Source: Parus major
Taxonomy: Eukaryota; Chordata; Aves; Passeriformes; Paridae
DNA: 64,000 nucleotides
Reading direction: 5' to 3'
NCBI RefSeq assembly: GCF_001522545.3
Contig: NC_031797.1
Location: 4,483,936-4,547,935, forward strand
Shown: positions 34,311 to 44,702 of the stretch, piece by piece
Layout: every line of letters begins with the position of its first letter
How positions within the stretch are numbered: the first letter of the stretch is position 1
Position numbers and translations under genes: made by a program
Notes under the pieces: generated by a model
Told to the model about the DNA's origin: nothing
The model's input: only the letters and a program-made list of their open reading frames with translations
Database searches by the model: none

Positions 34311-34434
34311 CATGAAAACCCTGCAATTGCCCAATTGCCCTCCCTCCCCGGGCCGGCCCTGCCCCCGGGGGCGATGCGGCCGAGCGGGAGGAGCTGGAGC
34401 GGGGGCAGCGCCCGGGACCCCCGGCAAGGGAAGG

Positions 34435-35049
34435 NNNNNNNNNNNNNNNNNNNNNNNNNNNNNNNNNNNNNNNNNNNNNNNNNNNNNNNNNNNNNNNNNN
34501 NNNNNNNNNNNNNNNNNNNNNNNNNNNNNNNNNNNNNNNNNNNNNNNNNNNNNNNNNNNNNNNNNNNNNNNNNNNNNNNNNNNNNNNNNNNNNNNNNNNN
34601 NNNNNNNNNNNNNNNNNNNNNNNNNNNNNNNNNNNNNNNNNNNNNNNNNNNNNNNNNNNNNNNNNNNNNNNNNNNNNNNNNNNNNNNNNNNNNNNNNNNN
34701 NNNNNNNNNNNNNNNNNNNNNNNNNNNNNNNNNNNNNNNNNNNNNNNNNNNNNNNNNNNNNNNNNNNNNNNNNNNNNNNNNNNNNNNNNNNNNNNNNNNN
34801 NNNNNNNNNNNNNNNNNNNNNNNNNNNNNNNNNNNNNNNNNNNNNNNNNNNNNNNNNNNNNNNNNNNNNNNNNNNNNNNNNNNNNNNNNNNNNNNNNNNN
34901 NNNNNNNNNNNNNNNNNNNNNNNNNNNNNNNNNNNNNNNNNNNNNNNNNNNNNNNNNNNNNNNNNNNNNNNNNNNNNNNNNNNNNNNNNNNNNNNNNNNN
35001 NNNNNNNNNNNNNNNNNNNNNNNNNNNNNNNNNNNNNNNNNNNNNNNNN
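34435..35049. other. Assembly gap of 615 N in a GC-rich block
   Basis: The longest run of N in the window. Both flanks are CpG-rich. The right edge begins with CGG|GTAAGCC, which looks like a splice donor, so exonic sequence may be lost in the gap. Confidence 0.99.
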
Positions 35050-35109
35050 CGGGTAAGCCACCCCCCACCCTCCCCAGCCAGGGCCAGCCCTGCCCGCTGT
35101 CCCCCGCAG

Positions 35110-35322
35110 GAGCAGCCGGAGGTGGCAGAGCGCTGGGGACAGACAGGGACCGACCTTTCCTTGCGGGAGGTGTTGGAACAGGGACGAGCACTGCAAAGGC
35201 AGGATCCGGGGGAGCAGAGGGAGCTAGGGGTGAGGATGAAGAGTGGGGCGTGGACAGATGCACCTGAGCCTCAGGAGTACAGGCAGAAGTCAGGGAAAAA
35301 AAATAAAGGTATTTTTTTTGCT
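35110..35322 (+). CDS. Candidate last exon of an unidentified plus-strand gene (partial)
   Basis: A short possible intron (CGG|GTAAGCC at 35050 to CCCCCGCAG at 35109) is followed by a frame open to TAA at about 35323. The peptide begins EQPEVAERWGQTGTDLSLRE and ends SGKKNKGIFFA. An AATAAA-type signal lies at 35301-35306, inside the last codons of the frame. I do not recognise the protein. Any upstream exons would fall in the gap. A non-coding or minus-strand promoter interpretation is equally possible, because GC-rich DNA stays open by chance. Confidence 0.25.
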
Positions 35323-35506
35323 TAAGAAAGCATGGGACCTGCTAAAGCACTTTGTTCCCTCCAGCAAGAGCAGGGAACAGACAAGATGGCCAGGGACAAG
35401 ATCTGGTAAAGGCAAGGCTTCATCATCACAGCTCAGGTGAGGGTAGAACACAACCCTGCAGCTTTAGATACACACAAACCCACATGGCTTTGAATGCAGG
35501 TCACGC

Positions 35507-35512
35507 TTTATT
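35507..35512 (-). terminator. PLIN3: PLIN3 poly(A) signal
   Basis: TTTATT on the plus strand gives GGAATAAAGC on the minus strand, about 840 bp after the PLIN3 stop. Confidence 0.6.
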
Positions 35513-36352
35513 CCAGTGTCTGCTCACCAGCCCTGGCACAGGGACAATGCCAGGAACAGTTACCAAAATAAGCTACATTAGAAATTATTACAAAGTAGTG
35601 TTTTCTAGGAAAGAACCATCACCTGGATTAAAATCCCTCCTATTCTAATAACAGAATATCCTAATCCCATGGCAGAGTAACTCCTGGGAAAAGCTGCCTC
35701 ATTTAATGGCTGTGAAGTGTTTCACACATGGAGTTACTCACAGATAATCCTTGAAGTCATTCACAGAACTAGGAAAGGTGATTAAAGAAAACCCCATGCT
35801 GCTGAGTGCTTCTCCATGAAAGAGAAAGTGTTTGGCTGATCCATGAGGGGAAGTCTCTTCTTGAGAAGGAGCTCCTTGCCCCCAGCTGTGCCAGATGTGC
35901 TGCAGGGCCCAGCCTCCCCGGAAGCACAACAGACACAAAGGAAGTTGTACCTTTAAAAGTGGAGAAGGTGGGAGATGGTATCAAAGGTCAAGCAGAGCAT
36001 CTTCTCAAGAGTTCCACAGCTTGGGTGAATTAAAAACAAATTCAGCATTAAAAATAAGTTGAGATCACGTCTCTCCCACAGTTTGTCTCAGCAAGATTCA
36101 GCCACTCACAGCTACAGCTGGGCTGAGTTAAAAAGCTGAAGTGCAGGTTCAATCTCCCCTTTCAGCACAGCAGTTGGATTTAAAAACAGTAAATCAAGAT
36201 TCAGAATCTCCCCACCTTGGCTATCAAATCTCCTTACAACTACATCTGACTCTAAATTCAGAGCAGAGGCACTTGTGGCACAAGTGGGCACACAATTAGA
36301 AGATCCAGTGCTGTTCTAGCCAAGTAGCCTTGGCCAGAAGAGCTGGGCTTTA
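35513..36352 (-). other. PLIN3: PLIN3 3' untranslated region
   Basis: Non-coding DNA between the stop codon at 36353-36355 and the poly(A) signal. No other gene is seen here. Confidence 0.6.
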
Positions 36353-36913
36353 TCAAAGATCTTCCTCTGGTGCAGTGTTTTTTATCTCCTTGGCAGCCAG
36401 GGCCACATCTGTGTCCTTCCCAGCCTTCTCCTCCAGCTTTTCTAGCACTTCATACCATTTTTCTGAGAGCCTGTTGGTTCCCTTTGGCTCTTCAGGTGCC
36501 TTTGTCACCTCCTGTGATAGTGGAGCCTTTTCCAGCTTGGGTAATTTTCTATCACTCCTCATCTCTTTCTTCTTGTGCTTTCTGCTGTCCTGTGCCACTT
36601 TAGCCACGGCCCTGAAGGGCCCCACAATCCAGTTCAGAGGGGTGTTGTGAGTGACATAGTCCAGGAGGACATCGAGGGACCTCCGGGCCTCTGCCACACG
36701 GTCCTGGCTCCGGGCCAGGGTGGCTCTGGAGAGGTCCTGGAAGGACACGGCCCTGGAAAAAGAGCTGTGGAGCTTGTGGATGTGTCGAGTGGCCTGAGAC
36801 ACAGCTTCCTGGATGCTGCTGGGGAGCCCGTGGATGCTGAGCCTGAGGCTCTCGTAGTTGGGCTGGAGCTGCTGGGTGATGATGCGCAGCATGGCCAGAG
36901 TGCGCGGCTCCAC
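36353..36913 (-). CDS. PLIN3: PLIN3 coding exon 7 (last)
   Basis: Acceptor CCCGGCAG|GTGGAGCC. Encodes residues 629-814: [17 protein letters not shown], the helical-bundle core ([20 protein letters not shown]), [11 protein letters not shown] and the extra tail [20 protein letters not shown] through TAPEEDL. Phase 0 in. Confidence 0.93.
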   Translation of the reverse strand: MEPRTLAMLRIITQQLQPNYESLRLSIHGLPSSIQEAVSQATRHIHKLHSSFSRAVSFQDLSRATLARSQDRVAEARRSLDVLLDYVTHNTPLNWIVGPFRAVAKVAQDSRKHKKKEMRSDRKLPKLEKAPLSQEVTKAPEEPKGTNRLSEKWYEVLEKLEEKAGKDTDVALAAKEIKNTAPEEDL

Positions 36914-39900
36914 CTGCCGGGAGAGAACAGCTCAGTTACAGCTCGGGGAGCGCCCAGAGCGGGGCTGCTCTGCACCTTCCGGGGATACCTCTGGCTGGCA
37001 GGCAGTTCTGACTTGGTGTCCTTTGGGCTGGGTCAGGCTCCAGTCCACCCACAGCTGGTGGAGCTTCTCCTGTCCCTCCAGCAGCTTCTGGCCAACCTCC
37101 TGTTTCACAGATTGAATCTGATGGGAAAAACGAGAGGAAAGGTTGTACTGTGAGCACACACAGAGGCACGAGTGCTTCCCTGCCAGGGAAGGATCCAAGG
37201 TGACACTGAGCTGGTGCAGGACGGAGGAAGAGCTTCCAGCTGGAGAGCAGGGCAGGAAGGGCTACAGACAGGAGGAAGAAGGGCAAAGCGTGTTGGTACC
37301 AGTTTTATTGCCAGCTGCAGCCGTGACAGGGTGTCCTGGGTGCGGTGCCTGAAGCCCTGCAGCTTGGCCAGGGAGAGCTGGTAGGCTCGGTGCCGGAGCC
37401 TGCCCGACAGCGAGCCCAGGCGCACAAAGTAACTCCGCTGCCTCTTCTGCTCCTCCACGGAGGCCACGCCAAACCCCTGCACCGTGGTGGCCAGTTTACC
37501 TGGAGGAAACAAGAACAGAGCTGCAGCTGGGCTCCACTGCCAGCTCAGAGGGGTGGAAGAGGTTGAGTCACCCATTGGAAAACACAAAGGCTGAAGCTTG
37601 CTGTGGGAGCAGGAGGTTTGTAGTCATTCATGTGTTAAAGGCAGGTTAGTCCCTGCTCAATCTTCAGGTAAGCAGACTTGGAGGGCTTGAAGCGTGAACC
37701 CACGTGGTTATTTACTTTCAGACTGATGGGCAAGGACCAGCCAGCAAATGCTTGAACTCTGTCCATACCATACGGCAATTTGGTGTTGGCAGCCGGCAAC
37801 TTGGTGATAAATTCAGAGCTACCTGTCTGCTCCAGAAGCTGAGTCTTGCTGTGTCAGGTGCTCTCTACTCAAGTGGGAAAGGACTTGTGTCTACAAGCGC
37901 CGGGTAAGTATTTTCTTACCTAGTTCCTCCTCAGTCATCGGGAGGTAATGATCCACCAGATCTTCTGACATTCCCAGGACAGATTCCACACCTCCAGCCA
38001 CTGCCTGGCTCACTGCCTTGGCTTTGCTTATGCTGCTGGTGACCACTGAGTTGGTCATCTCCACACCCCCCTGGAGAGCCTCCCTGCCCTGCTCCAGGGC
38101 TGTGTTGATCTTGCTGGTGATGGTGCCATAGGCAGCATCCAGAGCTGTACTGACCGTAGAGGTGACCACGGATTTGGTCTTCTCGACACTGTCTTGAACA
38201 GCCCCTTTGGTCAGGTCCACTGCTTCAGTCACCTTGTTGGCCACCAGGTCCTTGGCCCCCTGGGCAGCCCCCACAGCTGCAGTGATGGTGGAAGTCACAG
38301 CAGACTTGGTTCTGTCAACGCTGTCCTCCACCATGTGCTTGGTGACATCCACAGCCTCTGTCACCTTGTTGGTCACCAGCTCCTTGGCCCCCTGGGCAGC
38401 CTCCACAGCGCTGACAATTGTAGAGGCAACTGCAGACTTGGTCAGGTCAACGCTGTCTTCTACGATGTGTTTACTGAGGTCCACTGCCTTGGTCACCTTG
38501 TCTGTCACCAGCTCCTTGGCCCCCTGAGCAGCCTCCACTGCGCTGACAATCGTGGAAGTAACTGCAGACTTGGTCAGGTCAACGCTGTCCTCCACCATGT
38601 GCTTGGTGACATCCACGGCTTTGGTGACCTTGTCCACAGCATCGGTCACCTTGTTGGCCACCAGGTCCTTGGCCCCCTGGGCAGCCCCCACAGCTGCAGT
38701 GATGGTGGAAGTCACAGCAGACTTGGTCCTGTCAACGCTGTCCTCCACGAGGTGCTTACTGAGGTCCACAGTCTCTGTCACCTTGTTGGTCACCAGCTCC
38801 TTGGCCCCTTGAGCAGCCTCTACAGCATTGACAATCGTAGAGGCAACTGCAAACTTGGTCCTGTCAACGCTGTCCTCCACCATGTGCTTGGTGACATCCA
38901 CAGCCTCTGTCACCTTGCTGGTCACCAGCTCCTTGGCCCCCTGGGCAGCCTCCACAGCGCTGCTGACAGTGGAGGTGACCACAGACCTGGTCAGCTTGAC
39001 ACTGTCCCCAACAACACTTTTAGTGAGGTCCACAGCTTCAGTGACTTTATCAGCCACCGCTTCCTTGGCCTCGCAGGCAGCGTCCATAGCAGATGTCACC
39101 TTGGTGGACACCAGCTGCTTGGTGTCTGAGATCACCTGCACCAGGGAGAGGCAGAGAGATATTTTTGTTGTTGTTCCAGAATGTGTTTTCCCTCCCTGAA
39201 AAAGCTTTTTCCCTCGGGTTAGTTGTGCCTGCAGTCTGTGGGAGGGCCGGGGAGGTGAGCACACCCAAACTGACGTGGACATGGTCAGTGTTCACTCCTG
39301 CGTGCTGAGGGCACCTCTGTAGCTTTCCCTGCTGCTGAGCTTTATTCATTTCCCCATATTCCCTTGGTACCCTGTGTTATACAGTATATATAATGTATAA
39401 CAGTTCTGTGGAGCCATGGCTTCCCCAGGAACAGCCTTCCCTTACCTTGTCTGCTGGCTGCTGCAGGAAGGGCAAGTTCTCCTCCAGCTGATCCAGACCT
39501 TTACAGGCATATTCATTCACAAGGGCAACTGGAAGAGACAACAGGAATAAACCAGCTTATTCTTACATTTGGGAATGGGTTTTTTCACCCTACAATAGCC
39601 AGTTCAGCATACACTCATGGAAACAAGCCCCCCTCAAATAAATCATCATTCTGGGGTGGGATGTCTTGATAAAAGTGAACAAACACTAAAATTTGGCAGG
39701 TTCAAATAGTCTCCATTTTGCCTTCCCAGCTTTCTAACTAGACTTTGATCCAATTGCAGTGTAGCAGCTACCCTTGGTGAGTGGGGAATTGGGTTTAAAG
39801 GGTTGAAAAGTGTTGGGGTAAGGCAGACTGAGCCCTATCCCAGACTGACACAGCTCCCACTTGGGATGGTCAGAACTTAGGGAGTTACTATGTGGTAACA

Positions 39901-40800
39901 GAAAGCAATGAAACTTTGGTTCTCCTGGACACAGTTTCATCCCAGGGCAGTTCAGTGTCAGGAGCTGCTGAGTGGAGGCTCAGGGATGGAGGAGAAGGTG
40001 CTGCTGGGGGTGGGATCCCCCTCCAGGCACACAAACCTCGCCTCCCCTCCCTCTGTCCGAGGGTCCCCCCAGCCCTGCACTTACTCTGTGGCTCGAGCTG
40101 GCTCAGGATGGGCTGTGCCCCTCCGACCACGCTGCCCACAGCCACGGCAGCCACGGTCTCAGCCACGCTGCAGACGCCACTGAGGCAGGGGTGGGACTCC
40201 TTGGTCTGGTTGTAGGCAGAGGAGACCAGGTTGAAGGCAGAACTGAGCAAGGGCAGGCTGGTGACTCGATTGACAGCGCTCTAAACCCAAGAGAAATGGT
40301 GACATTAGAGCCCAGCCTGAGCTGGTGGGTGAACACAGCCGTGTGTCTGTCCAGAAAGGTCCCAGCAAATCCATCTCCCCATCCCTCTTCAACTCAGAGC
40401 TGAGGAGACTCATCCAAAGGCCTCCACCAAGTGAACAAGCCGGGGTTAAGAAGTCTGAATTTTGTGCTCATGAATTCTGAGTCACACTGGTTTCAGCACC
40501 AAACCAGATGTGGAAGTAGGACCTGTAATTGCTCCTGTTTCAGAACAACTTCCTTCACTTCACAGCCCTGCAGTTGTCTCCTGAACAAAACAATTACCTT
40601 CTGAACTGAGGGGGTTTTGATTTGGCCACAGCTTCATAGGGCTCTTCCTGTCCTCCCAGCCTGGCTTTGGGGCACTGGCAGAGGTTCAGCAGCACCGTGT
40701 CAGTGGGTGATTTAACTGCTGTGTGTGCCCTGGCACCTACCACACTCTGCTGCTCCTCAGCCTTCAGCAGCTCTGGGGTTGGGGTCTTTCCTGAGGCCAT
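36353..40800 (-). CDS. PLIN3: PLIN3, perilipin-3 with greatly expanded 11-mer repeats (814 aa)
   Basis: Seven coding exons, all phases closing: 40741-40800, 40085-40280, 39446-39528, 37920-39135, 37300-37499, 36989-37117 and 36353-36913. The product coats nascent lipid droplets and is cytosolic otherwise. Residues 1-113 form the PAT region ([35 protein letters not shown]). Residues 114-472 are 32 consecutive 11-mers in eight 44-residue units. LPMTEEELG (about 511-519) starts the C-terminal alpha/beta and four-helix-bundle region, with [19 protein letters not shown] and [14 protein letters not shown], ending at [12 protein letters not shown] lysine/glutamate-rich tail of about 80 residues follows. 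Human PLIN3 has 434 residues with a much shorter 11-mer region. Synteny with TICAM1 and UHRF1 supports PLIN3, although the repeat size recalls PLIN4 and NNTPLNW-type residues recall PLIN2. Confidence 0.93.
36989..37117 (-). CDS. PLIN3: PLIN3 coding exon 6
   Basis: Acceptor CCCATCAG|ATTCAATC, donor GCCAGAG|GTATCC. Encodes 43 residues including [20 protein letters not shown], the most conserved perilipin helix. Phase 0 on both sides. Confidence 0.92.
37300..37499 (-). CDS. PLIN3: PLIN3 coding exon 5
   Basis: Acceptor TTTCCTCCAG|GTAAACTGG, donor AAACTG|GTACCA (a weak donor, but it closes the frame). Encodes [20 protein letters not shown] and [19 protein letters not shown]. Phase 1 in, 0 out. 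Confidence 0.9.
37920..39135 (-). CDS. PLIN3: PLIN3 coding exon 4, the repeat exon
   Basis: One 1216-bp exon. Acceptor CCCTGGTGCAG|GTGATC, donor GAACTAG|GTAAGA. It encodes all 32 eleven-residue repeats plus LPMTEEEL. Phase 0 in, 1 out. The complementary strand stays open for 311 codons because the repeat unit is a multiple of three. That frame is not a gene. Confidence 0.94.
38059..39135 (-). repeat. PLIN3: 132-bp coding tandem repeat: eight 44-aa units of four 11-mers
   Basis: Units on the minus strand start at 39135, 39003, 38871, 38739, 38586, 38454, 38322 and 38190. All are 132 bp except the fourth (153 bp, with seven extra codons AVDKVTK). Each unit reads SVDxTKSAVTS, TIxxAVxAAQG, AK[ED]LVxNKVTE, AVDxTKHMVED. 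Units 3-7 are nearly identical, while the first and last are diverged. Units 4 and 7 share their first 32 residues exactly, which suggests a three-unit block duplicated as a whole. The 11-residue register fits the amphipathic 3-11 helix that binds lipid droplets. Confidence 0.95.
39446..39528 (-). CDS. PLIN3: PLIN3 coding exon 3
   Basis: Acceptor GTCTCTTCCAG|TTGCCC, donor GACAAG|GTAAGG. Encodes [20 protein letters not shown] and LQQPADK, the end of the PAT region. Phase 1 in, 0 out. Confidence 0.92.
40085..40280 (-). CDS. PLIN3: PLIN3 coding exon 2
   Basis: Acceptor TTGGGTTTAG|AGCGCT, donor CCACAGA|GTAAGT. Encodes [20 protein letters not shown] through [14 protein letters not shown], the core PAT signature. 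Phase 0 in, 1 out. Confidence 0.93.
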
Positions 40801-40817
40801 ACTGACTTCAGCTGCAG
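40741..40817 (-). CDS. PLIN3: PLIN3 first coding exon with the start codon
   Basis: Acceptor TTTTCCTTCCAG|CTGCAG. 17 bp of leader, then ATG at 40798-40800. Encodes [20 protein letters not shown] and ends at donor AGTGTG|GTAGGT, phase 0. No earlier in-frame ATG is present in the exon. Confidence 0.85.
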
Positions 40818-43800
40818 CTGGAAGGAAAACAAGAGCATCATGAGCACAACTTCATTGCCTCCAAAGAAATAAAATCCTGCCAAAACAGGGGAAAAGCAGA
40901 GGGCAACAAAGCTGGGATCTGACATTCAGCTGCTCCCAGGAAGGTTCAGGTTAGAAATGGGTGAGAACTGTTTTATCTGTCTTGTGTTTTCTCTGTGGGG
41001 TGGGATGACCCTGGTTGCACACCAGGTACCCACCAAAACCACTCCATCACCCCCTCCTCAGCTGGAGAGGGGAGAGAAAATATAACAATATAACCATGAA
41101 AAATCCAGTGGAGTTTTGACTGGAGGATGAGCCATGTTTCCCAGCTGCAGCATTCCATGGCTACCTGGAGACTTGTCCTCTGGTCCTACTGGCCAGCAAG
41201 GCAGGAAATCTGACTTCCTGTGGCACCAGGGCTCAGAGACATTCTCATGACACAATGGGACTGAAGAAGTGTACACTGTTGCAATAATCCAAGTGGGTAT
41301 TGGTTCCCCAGCACAGATCTCCTGTGGCATCCGGACACTCCTGTATTGCTGATAAAGCCAGGATTACTCTGAGCCTTAGGCACAGCAGGGATTTCAGCAC
41401 ATTTGTTCTTCAGGACAGTCTGCTTTTCTCTCCTTTGCCAGTCAATTCCTATTCTTAGATTTACTATGACATTTTCCAGTGGAAAAAACTCAAACCAAGA
41501 TTCTTCCCAAACTGCTCCGAGCTCACTGGCAGAGTCTTTCTGAAAGAACTCGCCATCTGAGTTGTGGTGGAGCCCATTGTATTGTTTGTTGTGTTCTTTG
41601 TGCAAGGTTTTTATTTTGGTGAGAAACAGGAACAGAGAGATGGAGAGTAGTGAAACCAGCATTTGTGAGCCCTGGACTGGGCTCTGATGCTGGCCAGGGA
41701 CATCCCAGGAGGTGACTTGGCAAAACATCAAATATTGCTGCCTTAACCACTGAATTAGTCAGAGTTCAGTGAGATTTGAGCAGGGCAGGGATGCTGAGTG
41801 CCACATGCCTACAGCAAAAGCTGTCACACAGGTTGTCACCTCCAGCCTCTCCTGGGAGCTCATCTGGGAGCTCTCCCCAGTTTATCTGCACAGCAAAAAC
41901 ACCAATGGATCCTCACCAGGCTGGGAGGAGTTGTAAAAACTGCTCCAAACAAAGCAAGGCTGAATGTAAAATCCGAGTCCCAAAGTCCACGAGGTTTGCT
42001 GTCAGTGCTGTCCCTCTCCCTCAGGGCAGCTCTGTCTTTTCTCTGGAGCCAAGCAGGGCTGACTTAGGGGCAAAGCACAGCTCTTTCAACACAATCACAA
42101 ACAACCCCTTTTGCTCAGCTATTTTACTCCTGGACAGGTGGAAAAAGCTCAAGCTGTGGAGTTTGACACTGTTTGCCTTGGTGTCAGGGCCAGCACTGAG
42201 ACACTGCAGCAAAAGGAACAGAGGAGGATTCATGTTAGAGTAATTCAGGAGTGACTCCTTGGCTGATTTAAAAACTGGTGTAAGGTTAGATCAGCCTCTG
42301 AAGTACAGGGATCCCATGTTAATTATGGCTGGGGCCTGCCAGGGAATATCCTTCAGCACACTCATGTTGGAACAAGGTTTGTTCTCTGCTGTGTAGGAGA
42401 AATCCATGTTTTGCAATGCCCAGATTTGCAGTGTGGGCAGATCTCCACAGTGTGGTTTTATTTTCTCTTTCCCTTGCAGAAGTGCTGAGCAGCCCTTGCT
42501 TTACTTCAGAGACTGCAGGAAAGCCCAGTGCTTGGCAACTCTGGGTCAGGTGCTTCTGAATCCTTTGGAGAAGCCACAGCCAAGCCAGGATGGTTGGGAG
42601 AGGAAATCCCAGTGGGAAGAGGAACAGAAACAGCACCACTTTGTTTTGGTTGTGGTTTGTCGTATGAAAGTGATGATCAGATGATTCCACACCATTGCTA
42701 AATGTGAAATATTAGGTCACTGCTGGAGAAAGCTCTTGAGACAGATGGTTTCAGAACAGTGAAACTTCAGTGCTCTTTTCTAGCATCAAGGTCAAGAGAT
42801 TTTCTGGGATCAGGAGCTGAACTCCTGGTCATTGCCAGCCAGTGAAAGAGCAAAGGCTGGCACCAAACAGCAGGACAGTGGCACCAGACCCACCCAGCTG
42901 TTCCCTGCTTCATCCCTCACTGGCCTGGCAGAAGAGCCAGGAACTCCCCTGCTTCTGTCACTGGTGATCAGCATCTCCTGAATTCTGTCACTGGCAGTGA
43001 CCAGGGCACGTGGAGCTGGTTCTTTACTCCCCTTGGCTGGAAGGTTTTGCTGTGGGGAGCAGCTCAGCTCCACGAGAACAGGCTGCTGGTGTGTGGTCCT
43101 GGAGGATCTTCACGTTCAGGAAGCTTCTCTCCCTTCCAAGGGGTTTTACCCTGGGAGACAGAGCCACAGCCAGCATGGCTGGTTCAGAGGCTTAACTGGC
43201 AATTCCTTAATGACCATCGAGGAAAACAAAGCTAAGTTTAGTGCTTTAGATGTGAGCAGGGAGGGCTAATCAGGGCAGAGGAATCCAATTGTGGTTAAAG
43301 CACCCATTTGCATTCTTTTCGAGATTTGCCACTGATACCCAGTTCCCAAAAATGCTGAACTGGGTCATGGGATGCCTGTAAGGAATGGGCTGCAGATGCC
43401 CTGAGGACAGAATTAGTTTTAGGAGGAAGATCAAATGATTGCCAGCTTTGACCTGAGGACAGTAGTTTCGGGAGGGCTGGCAGAGGTGCCCATCTCACCT
43501 TTCTGGATTAACCAGCAGCACTAGGAAACCTCAAAGATCAAAGCCACCCTTGCTGAGGGATGCAGGGCTCCCACCCACCTCCAGCAGAAGTTAAAGACCA
43601 CAACCAGTGGCCACCACTGGGTCAGTAACTGCTTGAACAGAGATGTTTTAGGAAAGGAAGTTTTAACTAAAACACCTTCTCAGTAGTTCTCAATCTTTCC
43701 ACGAGGACAAAGCTCTTGGTTTCACCTGGAAGCTGTGACTTGCAGAGCAAGCAGCTCAGCACATTTCCATCCAGAATTTTCAGCAGAACCAGCTTCAGAA

Positions 43801-44069
43801 ACTGAAATCCTTCCAGCCATGCACAGCTCAGGGTAGTCATGACCACACTTAAAGCCTTGTTAGTCTTGAGAAATACTAATCCAGTTTGCCAGAGCTCCTC
43901 TGGGAGCTGGCAGAGCCCTGCAGGGACAGGGTGCTCCTGAGCAAGAGCTCTCTTGTCACACTCACTCCTCGTGCCTCCACCAAAGGATCACGAGAAACAA
44001 CCCCGGGCAGGGCTGGCAGCGCTGTCACAGGAAGGGAATGCCCGGCTGGTCACCTGCACTGCCTGGCCC

Positions 44070-44165
44070 CGGGGTGTCCCCTATCCCACCTGGCCCTGGG
44101 GTGTCCCCTGTCCCACCTGGCCCTGGGGTGTCCCCTGGCCCCGGGGTGTCCCCCTGCCCTGGAGG
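44070..44165. repeat. 27-bp minisatellite in PLIN3 intron 1
   Basis: About three and a half copies of a unit containing GGGGTGTCCCCTGTCCCACC followed by TGGCCCT. The last copies are shortened. Confidence 0.8.
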
Positions 44166-44394
44166 ATCCACCTCGTCCCCACCGTCCCCAAACACCAGGC
44201 TGGGCCGGGCAGGTGAAGGTGACTGGTGGGAGTCACCTCCTGTGGATCCCCCAGCCAGGATCCTCAGCAGACAAGAAGCAGAAAGGAGATTTTAAATCCC
44301 AAACTGCTCAATGACAGGTCAGAGATCCATGGAATTACCGAGGAGCCATCTCAAAGCTGGGAAGGAGCCTTTAGAGAAGGGTTTGAATCCCACC

Positions 44395-44445
44395 ATGGAT
44401 TTGGTTAGAAAGGACCTTAAAGATCACCTGGTTCCAACCCCCAAC
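44395..44445 (-). mobile_element. CR1 LINE 3'-end fragment
   Basis: GATTTGGTTAGAAAGGACCT followed by TAAAGATCACCTGGTTCCAA and CCCCCAAC is the antisense CR1 3' end. Confidence 0.8.
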
Positions 44446-44613
44446 ACTCTCAGCTTCCATCTCCTGCTCTCCAGAAGCCACAGGCAGCTCCTACAGCAGG
44501 GACCCCCGAGCCACGGCACCCCCAGCCAGGGGCCAGCCCTGGGGAGTCACCCCAAGCCCCCGGACAAGCCACAGACCCCCCCAGCTCCCACACCTTGCCC
44601 TGCCCAGCCTTAC

Positions 44614-44645
44614 CTGCCTCCTCCGCGGCCGGCACTGGTGAGACT
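44614..44645 (-). other. PLIN3: Probable non-coding first exon of PLIN3
   Basis: On the minus strand a GC-rich leader ends with the donor GGAGGCAG|GTAAGG (GT at 44613-44612). The start is inferred from the TATA-like box about 28 bp upstream. Confidence 0.5.
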
Positions 44646-44700
44646 GGGAGTGCGGGGCGGCGTCCCAGTTAAATACCCCGCGGGGTGATTGGCAGTGGGG
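44646..44700 (-). promoter_or_regulatory. PLIN3 core promoter: CCAAT and TATA-like boxes
   Basis: On the minus strand a CCAAT box (44692-44688) is followed by TATTTAA (44675-44669) and then the leader. Spacing to the inferred start is normal for a TATA promoter. Confidence 0.55.
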
Positions 44701-44702
44701 CG

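Larger units (their letters stand above)
40818..44613 (-). other. PLIN3 intron 1
   Basis: About 3.8 kb of non-coding DNA between the start-codon exon and the inferred non-coding first exon. It holds a short minisatellite (44070-44165) and a CR1 end (44395). No other gene is recognised. Confidence 0.55.

Noticed and set aside
38194..39129. 311-codon plus-strand frame
   Set aside because: It is the complement of the PLIN3 repeat exon. A 132-bp unit keeps several frames open. It has no splice or start context and no family motif.
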